A DNA stretch of 64,000 nt. It comes from UBA9339 sp964535195. Its GTDB lineage: Bacteria; Pseudomonadota; Gammaproteobacteria; UBA9339. Below, piece after piece: positions 8,692-17,126 of the stretch (positions are counted from its first letter, which is position 1; every line of letters starts with the position of its first letter). The DNA lies in the NCBI GenBank assembly GCA_964535195.1, contig CAZHSI010000001.1, positions 124,001 through 188,000 on the forward strand. Direction: 5' to 3'. The notes beneath the pieces were generated by a model. That model was not told the origin of the DNA. It saw only the letters and a program-made list of their open reading frames with translations, and did no database searches. The position numbers were made by a program, and so were the translations under genes.

Positions 8692-9675
8692 TTAGGAGGA
8701 AGAAGAATTTTTTTCCTGATAAGCCCTAGCGGAAATAATGTCTTGGCCAATTTCTGTCCATTGTTCGGTGGTGCCGATGCCGCCAGGATATACGCCAGTT
8801 AATCCTTTTAGGCTTACCCTAATAGCAGCTGCTATCCCGAAGTTCCCTATAAAACCCATAGGGTCGTTAGCATCAGTGATCCGATTGGCTATGGTACTAG
8901 CGATGCCACCAGCGCTGCTAGTAGCGATGATGCAATATACATAACGAGCTGAATGAAAGCCGGTTTGATCTTTTGCCCAGCCAGAACATTTTATTATGCC
9001 GAGTAATGCATGGGTTATGAAAGGTTCAAATAAATTTAATAAATCAGTGTAACTATTGTTAGTTGGTTTTGGAATATTGGCAATGATGGTATCAAAAAAT
9101 AAATAGGAAAAACCCGCGCTTACTCCCTGTGTTATAAGCCCATTTATAACATTACCACCAAGATACATAAAAATCTTGTCTGCATATGGGTTATATGGCA
9201 ATCCAACAGATGTTGCAGTTAAGCCAGCTTTAGCTAAGGTATATAAAAGATTACCACCAGCTAAGGTATGTGAATCATTGTTTCCAGGGATGGATTGTAA
9301 ATTAATCATTTCTTCAAAGCTGTTACTACTAATACTTAAATTCTTATATATAATTATAACATGAACAGGAACTTTGTTTTCATCTGAGTGTTGATCATCC
9401 ATAATAAATGTTATTAAGCAAAAAGGGCTACCTTCTTTACCACCTACGTTGAAACAATCCGCAAGATTTACTATGTTTCCACTTATTGGATTATTATTTT
9501 CATCAACTGGTTTAAAGTCTATTAGTTGGACTGGGGTGTTACTATCAGAGGATACCTCATAAGTGTTATTATATTGATCGACTTTAAACTTACAAAAGCT
9601 ATTTTTACTATAAATTAGCAGAGTGAGTGCAAATATTGTTTGTATTAATATTAGAATGTTTTTGTTGATTTTCAT
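8692..9675 (-). CDS. Secreted protein of unknown function
   Basis: I do not recognise this 327-aa protein. The N-terminus is a clear signal peptide: MKINKNI, then a hydrophobic run with cleavage probably after NSFC. The first half of the mature part is acidic, polar and beta-like (VDQYNNTYEVSSDSN). The second half is Gly/Ala-rich with hydrophobic helices around residues 165-205 and 250-295 that could insert into membranes (LLYTLAKAGL, GGNVINGLITQG). The few Cys residues (DCFNVG, PFCLIT, KCSGW, YCIIA) could form disulfides. It is a stand-alone gene with a weak ribosome-binding site. A membrane-inserting secreted factor or an outer-membrane-associated protein are possibilities only. Confidence 0.6.
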   Translation of the reverse strand: MKINKNILILIQTIFALTLLIYSKNSFCKFKVDQYNNTYEVSSDSNTPVQLIDFKPVDENNNPISGNIVNLADCFNVGGKEGSPFCLITFIMDDQHSDENKVPVHVIIIYKNLSISSNSFEEMINLQSIPGNNDSHTLAGGNLLYTLAKAGLTATSVGLPYNPYADKIFMYLGGNVINGLITQGVSAGFSYLFFDTIIANIPKPTNNSYTDLLNLFEPFITHALLGIIKCSGWAKDQTGFHSARYVYCIIATSSAGGIASTIANRITDANDPMGFIGNFGIAAAIRVSLKGLTGVYPGGIGTTEQWTEIGQDIISARAYQEKNSSSS

Positions 9676-10001
9676 TTTGGTAGTCTCGCTTTATATACCA
9701 AATATAACAAATAAATATTAAATAATTATTATGGAAATATAAAAAATTCAAAATAAACAAGGCAATTGCCAGAAATGGCGAATAAAGACAATAAATTAAG
9801 GCGGTAAAGAAGAAATAATTTTGTAACAATGCTGGTTGTTTGAACTTCATAAGGGGATACCTGCGCACGATAGATTTGGCAGAGTGTTTACGGCGATAAA
9901 TTTTGGGTGTTTCCAAGGCTTTGCTAATATGTCCTAGCTGTTAAAGTGCGCGACTATACTGTGATATTGCAAATATAGTTTTAATGGTTAACAATAAGTT
10001 T

Positions 10002-11099
10002 TTAGAGTTTTCTGCTTATGCTCTCTCTTATTCCGTCCATCGAAGCTACTTCTTGTTGATAATCTCTTAAATTTTCCATATTATGATCTTGTTGTGAGAT
10101 CTTTTTAAGCATTCTTCCTACCTCATATATTCTTTGCTGTGCTTCAGCAACGGCGCTTTTCATCCCCTTGCTGGCGGCAAAGTCACGTCTGCTTTTGAAA
10201 ACATAAAGATACTTATATATCCCCTCTATTTCTTCCACACTCAGAGCTTTTTGCTGACCTTGATCGATCCTTTTGAGAATCCTCTCAATTTTAAACATAT
10301 CCAAAGATTTTACTTTAGACTTCTCCTCGCCCATGATTTGATATTGGGTACCTCCACCTTGTGTTAAAATAGGTATTGTTGAGGACCATGTATCCCATAT
10401 CTCAGACGACGTAGTTTCCAAAACCTCTGCCTTATTTCCATAAAATGCGGTATCTGTTTTATCTGCTACTTGCGAGCCATAATCAGCAGAATATTCTGTA
10501 TCAGCATCATCAGCAAATGCTGATATGCCTCGTTCATCTGCAGACCTTACGGGAAGAGCGCTATCATCAGTAATGGCTGGTGTTGGAGAATAAAACTCAC
10601 CTTGCCTAATTTCGCCGACGGCATAGCCCTTCTTTTGTGCACTATATATTACCTCATGACCACTTAATTTCTTTATCTTAACGGGTTTAGTAAAATCAAC
10701 CCCATCTAAGGTGGATTGATTAACCTTACTCTTATTATGCTTCATATGGTAATGAACAGCGATTGCTATATTAGCTTGTACCGTTGGTTTATCATATTCA
10801 CTAAGTAAAAGGCGTAACTCTTTATTTTTTTGAAAAAAGGAGGATTGTGCTTGCAATAGCTTAGCTGCATACTTATCAAATTGCCTGCCATCCAATAGTA
10901 ATTGTGCAATATATGCTCTCTCATTTGGCTTTATTTTCCTAACAACCCCAGCGCTATCAAGAATAAGCCCACGTTTGAGATTTTCGATTATTATTTTTTT
11001 AACGTAATCTAGTTTGATTCTTCCTTTACGATGAGCTACATACAGAGCAATCTCTTCATGCTCCGCATCTCTCCGTGCCGCATCCATCCTTGCTTGCAT
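10002..11099 (-). CDS. Unknown helical protein, effector candidate
   Basis: An unrecognised 365-aa soluble protein with no signal peptide or membrane segment. The ATG is preceded by a strong GGAGG about 8 nt upstream, so the start is well supported. Residues 1-150 are charged and helical (MQARMDAARRDAEHEE). Residues 180-250 are acidic, low in hydrophobics and rich in Asp/Ser/Thr, so probably disordered. Residues 265-365 are helical again with coiled-coil character (EIEGIYKYLYVFKSRRDFA). It is monocistronic and flanked by two long gene-free stretches. This architecture, and its place in a patch of unassigned genes, resembles secreted effectors of intracellular Legionellales, but no effector motif or secretion signal is proven. 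Confidence 0.6.
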   Translation of the reverse strand: MQARMDAARRDAEHEEIALYVAHRKGRIKLDYVKKIIIENLKRGLILDSAGVVRKIKPNERAYIAQLLLDGRQFDKYAAKLLQAQSSFFQKNKELRLLLSEYDKPTVQANIAIAVHYHMKHNKSKVNQSTLDGVDFTKPVKIKKLSGHEVIYSAQKKGYAVGEIRQGEFYSPTPAITDDSALPVRSADERGISAFADDADTEYSADYGSQVADKTDTAFYGNKAEVLETTSSEIWDTWSSTIPILTQGGGTQYQIMGEEKSKVKSLDMFKIERILKRIDQGQQKALSVEEIEGIYKYLYVFKSRRDFAASKGMKSAVAEAQQRIYEVGRMLKKISQQDHNMENLRDYQQEVASMDGIRESISRKL

Positions 11100-11610
11100 A
11101 GTGTTCCTCCATAAAAACCTAACCTAATAAAAACATCTTGCCTTACCAATAATGCATCTTCCTAAAAAAGTATCTCAGCCTAATGCATTTAACAATGTTG
11201 AGGTTATTGAAAATCCTTTTTTCTGTTGTCCATGTGAAATTTACAACTGCGACGGCTACCAGTAGAAACTAATTATACTCTTCTTATAACAATTAACAAT
11301 ATTTCTGAGGGGCGAAATCCAGTGACATAGAGTGGTGTGTGGTCGAAATCCTCTGAACAACAGGCGTTATATCGCAGCTAAGTAGCTGGGTATGGATACT
11401 TGACTATTTATCGGACGGGATGAACAGTTTGTAATTTGATTGATTTATTGTTGCTTTACCTTAATACATGAGATATCGTCCAAGTCTATGTTGTTTGGTA
11501 CTGTTTGTGAGGCAACTTTAGAGTAGTATTCTCAAGTGTTAGGTCAACTTCATAAAACCCTGGCTTTTCTTAGGTTTTAATGACATACTCACGCCGCATA
11601 AAAATAACTT
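11100..11610. other. Gene-free stretch between divergent unknown gene and typA
   Basis: About 510 bp without a credible reading frame. It must hold the promoters of the minus-strand gene ending at 11099 and of typA. A weak match for typA is TTGTGA, 16 bp, TATTCT around 11504-11531. A short repeat (CGAAATCC) occurs twice near 11310 and 11345. I see no tRNA or recognised ncRNA. Confidence 0.4.
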
Positions 11611-13437
11611 ATGATAACTAATATACGTAACATCGCTATTATTGCCCACGTTGATCACGGTAAAACTACCTTGGTTGATCAATTGTTGCGCCAATCTGGT
11701 ACCCTCAAACAGAAACTAGGGATTAGTAATAGTGATGGTTTAATTATGGATTCCAATGAGCTTGAACGGGAGCGGGGGATTACTATTCTTGCAAAAAATA
11801 CGGCTATTGAGTGGCAAGGTTATAAAATTAATATTGTCGATACCCCAGGACACGCCGATTTTGGTGGTGAGGTTGAGCGGGTGTTATCAATGGTCGATTC
11901 GGTATTACTTTTGGTAGATGCGGTTGATGGGCCAATGCCACAGACTCGCTTTGTTACACAAAAGGCATTTGCGAAAGGTCTAAACCCTATTGTTGTGGTT
12001 AATAAAATTGACCGACCTAACGCTCGTCCAGATTGGGTAATTGATCAGGTCTTTGATCTTTTTGCTAACTTAAATGCCACTGATCAGCAGTTAGATTTTC
12101 CTGTTATTTATACCTCAGCGATCAAGGGTTTTGCCACCTTTGATTGGCAGAAACCGACTTCGGATATGTCGCTATTGTTTCAATTAATTGTTGATAAGGT
12201 GCCATCACCCCAGGTTGAGCTTGAGGCACCATTACAAATGCAGATCACTTCTCTAGATTATTCAAGCTACGTTGGGACTATTGGCATTGGTAGAATCAAG
12301 CGTGGCAAAATGCAGCGTAATATGGCAGTAACAGTAATTGATCGAGATGGCAGAACACGTTCCAGTAGGATTTTACAGATTTTGGGGTTTCTTGGTTTAA
12401 AACGTTACGAAATTGATGAAGCACAGGCAGGAGACATCGTTGCGATTACGGGAGTAGAAGATTTAAAGATTTCTGATACCTTGTGTGACCCCGAGATAGC
12501 TCAGGCTTTACCGCCACTGACAATTGATGAACCAACGATTAGTATGATTTTGGAAGTTAATACTTCCCCATTTGCTGGGCGTGAAGGTAAGTTTTTAACT
12601 AGTCGTCAACTGCGTGAGCGTCTGTATCGCGAGCTTTTACATAATGTAGCTTTACGAGTTGAAGATACTGATTCGCCAGAGCGATTTAAGGTTTCTGGGC
12701 GAGGTGAGTTACACCTGGGTATTTTGATCGAAACTATGCGACGTGAGGGTTATGAGTTAGCAGTTGGCCAACCACAGGTTATTATAAAAGAGATCGATGG
12801 TAAACAATGTGAGCCTTATGAGTTTTTGGTAGCTGATGTCGAGTCACAGCATCAAGGGGCAATTATGGAAGCGCTTGGTACAAGAAAAGCTGAGCTAACC
12901 AATATGCAATCCGATAGTAGCGGTCGAGTACGTTTGGAATATTTGATTCCTACTAGAGGTTTAATGGGCTTTCAAACCGAATTTATGATGGCGACCTCTG
13001 GTAGTGGTATTTTGCATCATATCTTTGATCATTATGGTCCTATAAAACCTGGTGACCTTGCCAAGCGTACTCGTGGTGTATTAGTTGCTAATAGTAAAGG
13101 GAAGTCTACGGGTTATGCTTTATTTAACTTACAAGAGCGGGCACAGTTATTAATTGGTCCCCAAACTGAGGTGTATGAGGGCATGATTGTTGGGATTAAT
13201 TCGCGAATGGAAGATTTAGTGGTAAATCCTACCAAAGAAAAACAGCTAACTAACATGCGTGCTGCTGGTTCTGATGAAAATGTTATTTTAACCCCACCAG
13301 TGCAGATGAGTTTAGAGCGAGCGTTAGAGTTTATTGAAGATGATGAATTAGTAGAAATCACCCCGACGCAAATGCGGTTACGTAAAAAAATCTTAAGCTC
13401 CGTGGGGCGTAAGAGAAGTGGTCGCTCTGATTCTTAA
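11611..13437 (+). CDS. typA: Ribosome-associated translational GTPase TypA/BipA
   Basis: An EF-G-like GTPase that binds the 70S ribosome and assists 50S assembly and stress adaptation. The 608-aa length is typical. Visible motifs are the P-loop AHVDHGKTT (residues 12-20), the EF-type G2 region ERERGITI (52-59), DTPGH (77-81) and NKIDRP. The middle carries the beta-barrel domain II. The C-terminus has the TypA-specific region with TRGLMGFQTEF and KGKSTGYALF. The basic tail (RKKILSSVGRKR) is normal. The next gene, murJ, follows on the same strand about 95 bp later without a clear terminator. Confidence 0.97.
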   Translation: MITNIRNIAIIAHVDHGKTTLVDQLLRQSGTLKQKLGISNSDGLIMDSNELERERGITILAKNTAIEWQGYKINIVDTPGHADFGGEVERVLSMVDSVLLLVDAVDGPMPQTRFVTQKAFAKGLNPIVVVNKIDRPNARPDWVIDQVFDLFANLNATDQQLDFPVIYTSAIKGFATFDWQKPTSDMSLLFQLIVDKVPSPQVELEAPLQMQITSLDYSSYVGTIGIGRIKRGKMQRNMAVTVIDRDGRTRSSRILQILGFLGLKRYEIDEAQAGDIVAITGVEDLKISDTLCDPEIAQALPPLTIDEPTISMILEVNTSPFAGREGKFLTSRQLRERLYRELLHNVALRVEDTDSPERFKVSGRGELHLGILIETMRREGYELAVGQPQVIIKEIDGKQCEPYEFLVADVESQHQGAIMEALGTRKAELTNMQSDSSGRVRLEYLIPTRGLMGFQTEFMMATSGSGILHHIFDHYGPIKPGDLAKRTRGVLVANSKGKSTGYALFNLQERAQLLIGPQTEVYEGMIVGINSRMEDLVVNPTKEKQLTNMRAAGSDENVILTPPVQMSLERALEFIEDDELVEITPTQMRLRKKILSSVGRKRSGRSDS

Positions 13438-13532
13438 GTGGTAAAATCAGCTGCTACAAGCCAAAACTTGCATCCTTTAAGATACTTTTTTTGCCTATAC
13501 ATGGTTTTCTTGCCTGTGATAACATGTGTGTC

Positions 13533-15110
13533 ATGAAAAAAAGTCTACTTAAATCCACCTTTGCTTTTTCTTTGATGACGATTATTTCACGAATCACCGG
13601 ATTACTACGTGAAACGGTTTTTGCTTATTATTTTGGGGCGTCAGCAGGGATGGATGCGTTTTATATTGCTTATCGGATCCCTAATTTTTTACGAAGTTTG
13701 TTTGCAGAGGGCGCATTTTCTCAAGCATTTGTTCCCGTGCTATCAGAGTATCGGGAAAAGCAGAGTCACGATGAGGTTAAAGTTTTTCTTAACCATATTG
13801 CGGGGTTAATGATTTTAGTATTGTTTTTGCTTACAGTAGTGGCTGTATTAATTACCCCATATTTGGTTTATGTATTTGCCCCAGGTTATATCCACGATCC
13901 TGGTCGACTTGATCTTACGGCAGTGATGTTAAGAATTACTTTTCCCTATATTTTGTTTATCTCACTAGCTGCATATGTTAGTGGCATTTTAAATGCTTAT
14001 GGTAAATTTGGGATTCCTGCTTTTACCCCTAATCTATTAAACTTAGCTTTGGTGGGTGTGGCAATTTTTCTGTCGCCATATTTTGCTGAGCCGGCTAAGG
14101 CGCTTGCATGGGGAATTTTTCTGGGCGGGGCAGCACAACTACTATTTCAATTACCATTTTTATCTAAATTAAATCTTATGCCGCGGCCTAGTATTTTGTG
14201 GCGTGATCGAGGGGTTGCTCGAGTATTAAAACTAATGTTGCCAGCAATGTTTGGGGTGTCGATAGCCCAGATAAGTTTTTTGGTGGATAATTGGCTTGCG
14301 TCATTTTTACAGGTTGGCAGTGTTTCGTGGTTTAACTATTCGAGCAGACTTGCGTTGTTTCCTCTTGGGGTTTTTGGGGTAGCAATTGCCACGGTAGTGT
14401 TACCGTATTTATCACGCCAATATGCTGCCAAATCCTTGGAGGAATTTTCTCGGGCGATTGATTGGGCATTGAAGTTTATTTTACTTGTTGCTTTGCCTGC
14501 GGTGATTGGTCTTGTCATACTTGCTGGCCCCATTATTGCAACATTATTTCAATTTAAGTCCGGGCGGTTTTCTGAGTTTGATGTCATCATGGTGCGTCGT
14601 AGCTTATGGGGGTTTACGTTAGGAATTCCAGCTTTTATGTTGGTAAAAGTGCTTGCCTCTGGTTTTTATTCACGACAAAACATCAAGACTCCAGTAAAGA
14701 TCGCAGTTATTGCAATGTTAACTAATATAGTGCTTGCGGCAATTTTGGTTTTGCCGTTTAAACATGCAGGACTTGCTCTAGCAACTTCACTCACATCTTC
14801 GCTTAACGCTGGTTTGTTATTTTGGAAAATTTTACATGAAAAACATTATCGTCCTGGCAGTGGTTGGCGAGTATTTTGGGCCCGCTTAATTTTTGCCAAT
14901 GTAATTTTGGCATTATTCTTATGGTTGGTTAGCGCTGATTTGGCTGTATGGTTTAGTTGGGATTTATTTACTCGGATATGGCATTTGGCGGTTTTATGTG
15001 GTGGTGCGGTTTTGCTTTATTTTTTGTGCTTGTGGTTAAGCGGTATGAGGTTACGTGAATTCATTTTTACGGAAGTGGGAGAATCTAAAAATAGCTTAAA
15101 GAAGGTTTGA
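13533..15110 (+). CDS. murJ: Lipid II flippase MurJ
   Basis: An integral membrane protein of the MOP superfamily that flips lipid II across the inner membrane for peptidoglycan synthesis. About 14 hydrophobic segments run through the sequence. The conserved N-terminus (SRITGLLRETVFAYYFGAS, DAFYIAYRIPNFLRSLFAEG) carries the essential charged residues of the central cavity. The frame is open from 13491, but the ATG at 13533 (MKKSLLKSTFAFS) gives 525 aa, matching E. coli MurJ (511). The ATG at 13524 is an alternative. In many relatives murJ is followed by ribF-ileS; here a MarC-family gene on the opposite strand intervenes. Confidence 0.96.
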   Translation: MKKSLLKSTFAFSLMTIISRITGLLRETVFAYYFGASAGMDAFYIAYRIPNFLRSLFAEGAFSQAFVPVLSEYREKQSHDEVKVFLNHIAGLMILVLFLLTVVAVLITPYLVYVFAPGYIHDPGRLDLTAVMLRITFPYILFISLAAYVSGILNAYGKFGIPAFTPNLLNLALVGVAIFLSPYFAEPAKALAWGIFLGGAAQLLFQLPFLSKLNLMPRPSILWRDRGVARVLKLMLPAMFGVSIAQISFLVDNWLASFLQVGSVSWFNYSSRLALFPLGVFGVAIATVVLPYLSRQYAAKSLEEFSRAIDWALKFILLVALPAVIGLVILAGPIIATLFQFKSGRFSEFDVIMVRRSLWGFTLGIPAFMLVKVLASGFYSRQNIKTPVKIAVIAMLTNIVLAAILVLPFKHAGLALATSLTSSLNAGLLFWKILHEKHYRPGSGWRVFWARLIFANVILALFLWLVSADLAVWFSWDLFTRIWHLAVLCGGAVLLYFLCLWLSGMRLREFIFTEVGESKNSLKKV

Positions 15111-15157
15111 CGTTTTACTTCTACGTCTTGTAGCACTGCCGTGTATCGTCAGGTGTA

Positions 15158-15766
15158 TTACACCACTTGCCTAAACCATGCGGCACATCCAGAGAAAATC
15201 ATTTGCATGGCTACGGCAGTAACTATCAGGCCGGTTATCCGAATTATTGGACCGGTGGCATTTAATTTTTCTAAAAAATTGTTAATAGGATGTGACAATA
15301 ACATAAAGACCAGATTGATTATAATAGCAATGGTAATGCAAATATCAGTTATTGCTATGCCGTGCATCGATGCAAAGGTTATGGCAGCAGTCATTGTTCC
15401 GGGGCCAGCAATCAATGGTGCGGCAAGTGGAACAATTGAAATATCGGTTATTTTTTTTGTTTCTTGGTCTTCTTCGAAAAATTTTCCTTCTCTAACTGCG
15501 GTTAATCCAATAATGAATAAAATGATGCCACCAGCAACACTTAATGAATACATTTCAACACGGAATACTTTAACCAACAAGAAATCTCCAATGCTGGTTA
15601 AAATCAAAAGAATTAGTAAAGATACTAGGGTTGCTTTGATAGATAAGGTAAACAGTTCCCTGCTTGAATAGGGCGGTTTTTTCGAGGACAAAAAAAGTAC
15701 TTTACTTACAGGGTTAATTAATGCCAAAAAATACAAAGTAGGTTCGATAATTTGTTCTAATAACAT
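15158..15766 (-). CDS. MarC-family (UPF0056) inner-membrane protein
   Basis: A 202-aa protein with six hydrophobic helices and the family motifs NPVSKVLFL near the N-terminus, PLAAPLIAGPGTM in the middle and an IRITGLIVTAVAMQM-type end. MarC proteins are conserved inner-membrane proteins of unclear biochemical role; the former link to multiple antibiotic resistance was not upheld. Start: the ATG at 15766 gives the usual 200-aa length. It is a single gene between murJ and ribF on the opposite strand. The Pro/Gly motifs make this family call firm even though the function is open. Confidence 0.88.
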   Translation of the reverse strand: MLLEQIIEPTLYFLALINPVSKVLFLSSKKPPYSSRELFTLSIKATLVSLLILLILTSIGDFLLVKVFRVEMYSLSVAGGIILFIIGLTAVREGKFFEEDQETKKITDISIVPLAAPLIAGPGTMTAAITFASMHGIAITDICITIAIIINLVFMLLSHPINNFLEKLNATGPIIRITGLIVTAVAMQMIFSGCAAWFRQVV

Positions 15767-15992
15767 ACTGTTTTAAATTTAACTTAAAGTGATAATTATG
15801 ATGCCCTATGCTTGGTGCAAAAGCAAATAATTATATGTGTGTTTTCAAGGGGATAGATTGCTATGATAACTATTGATGCTGTACAATTACAGCTACTAGT
15901 GGCATAAGCTATCATATGCAAAAGAAAATGTCTATATTGTATGCGTTCATAACATATAAGAAATATCATGTTAAAAGGGGGGGCATTTTGTT

Positions 15993-16076
15993 TTGTTTCA
16001 TATCGGAGTTTTGATTTTGATGGCGATAATTTTTGTTTATATCAGCTTTAAAAGATTTCGTACCACTTTACATTAA
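15993..16076 (+). CDS. Possible small single-pass membrane peptide upstream of ribF
   Basis: A 27-codon frame starting at TTG, about 8-10 nt after a run of seven G residues preceded by AAAA, which could act as a ribosome-binding site. The peptide reads as one hydrophobic segment (IGVLILMAIIFVYISF) followed by a basic tail KRFRTTLH. It ends 8 nt before the ribF ATG. The composition suits a micro membrane protein, but the non-ATG start and small size mean it could be chance. Confidence 0.2.
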   Translation: MFHIGVLILMAIIFVYISFKRFRTTLH

Positions 16077-16084
16077 ACACTAAT

Positions 16085-17005
16085 ATGCATTTGATTCGTG
16101 GTTTACATAATTTAAAGAACGATAGTTTTAGTGGTTCGGTAGTTACTATTGGTAATTACGATGGGGTTCACCTTGGTCATCAGAAAATTATCAGTTTGTT
16201 AAAGAAAAAATCTCGGGAATTAGGATTATCCTCAGTGGTGGTGATTTTTGAACCACAACCAGAAGAATTTTTTACCGGTGATAAGTCGCAGCGTTTAACT
16301 AGTATGAGGGAGAAATTAGTTTTACTAGGAAGACAGGGGGTCGATAAAGTTTTATTGTTGCCATTTAATGCTCATATGGCTGCGATTAAGGCCGAGGATT
16401 TTGTTAATAAAATATTGGTGGCGGCATTAAAAGTTCGTTACTTAGTGGTAGGCGATGATTTTGTTTTTGGTCATGGGCGCCATGGTAACTTTCGTTTATT
16501 AGAGAGCTTGGCGATGGCTGGTAATTTCCAAGTTATCCAGCTGCCTTCGTTTAAGAGTAGTGGGATGCGTGTTAGTAGTTCTTTAATTCGGTGCGCCCTG
16601 GCCGTCGGCGATTTTGCTTTGGCGGCTAAATTCTTAGGTAGGGCCTATGCTTTGAGTGGGAGAGTAATACATGGTGCCCAATTAGGGCGTAGTATTGGTT
16701 TTCCTACGGCTAATATTTATTTACGCTCACGCGAACTACCATTTATTGGTGTTTATCTGGTTAAAGTACATAATTTAGGACCAACACCTTTATTTGGTTT
16801 AGTTAATATTGGGTTACGCCCCACAGTTTCTGGCAAACAAAAATCATTTGAGGTGTTTATTTTGGATTTTAGTGCTGATATTTATCAGAAACGTATTACG
16901 ATTGAATTCATAAGAAAAATTAGAGAAGAAATTAAGTTTAACTCGATGGCTGAATTGCAGGCACAAATTAGCCAAGATTTAGTGATAGCTAAGGGTTTAA
17001 TTTGA
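16085..17005 (+). CDS. ribF: Bifunctional riboflavin kinase / FAD synthetase
   Basis: Makes FMN and then FAD from riboflavin. The N-terminal nucleotidyltransferase domain has TIGNYDGVHLGHQ (residues 21-33, with the HxGH-type motif). The C-terminal flavokinase domain has GRVIHGAQLGRSIGFPTANI from about residue 190 with the PTAN motif, and ends with the ATP-site region. The length of 306 aa is standard. It lies immediately upstream of ileS in the conserved ribF-ileS order. A short hairpin (GGCATAA...TTATGCC, 17058-17078) lies between them without a following T-run, so it is probably not a strong terminator. Confidence 0.97.
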   Translation: MHLIRGLHNLKNDSFSGSVVTIGNYDGVHLGHQKIISLLKKKSRELGLSSVVVIFEPQPEEFFTGDKSQRLTSMREKLVLLGRQGVDKVLLLPFNAHMAAIKAEDFVNKILVAALKVRYLVVGDDFVFGHGRHGNFRLLESLAMAGNFQVIQLPSFKSSGMRVSSSLIRCALAVGDFALAAKFLGRAYALSGRVIHGAQLGRSIGFPTANIYLRSRELPFIGVYLVKVHNLGPTPLFGLVNIGLRPTVSGKQKSFEVFILDFSADIYQKRITIEFIRKIREEIKFNSMAELQAQISQDLVIAKGLI

Positions 17006-17126
17006 GGGTTCTCTGCTGTAAAATTTTAAAGTTGAACTTTACATTTGTACGAAAAATGGCATAAGCTTTGTTTATGCCAATCTAAAAGTAACGACAAACA
17101 TATAAATTAACCAAGTTGAGAATGCT

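Noticed and set aside
9608..9916. Minus-strand 102-codon frame with one hydrophobic stretch
   Set aside because: It overlaps the start of the secreted orphan by 68 bp, is very rich in Asn/Ile/Tyr as expected of A/T-rich non-coding DNA, and has no ribosome-binding site.
15141..15671. 176-codon plus-strand frame opposite the MarC-family gene
   Set aside because: The minus strand gives clear MarC motifs; this frame is its antisense shadow.
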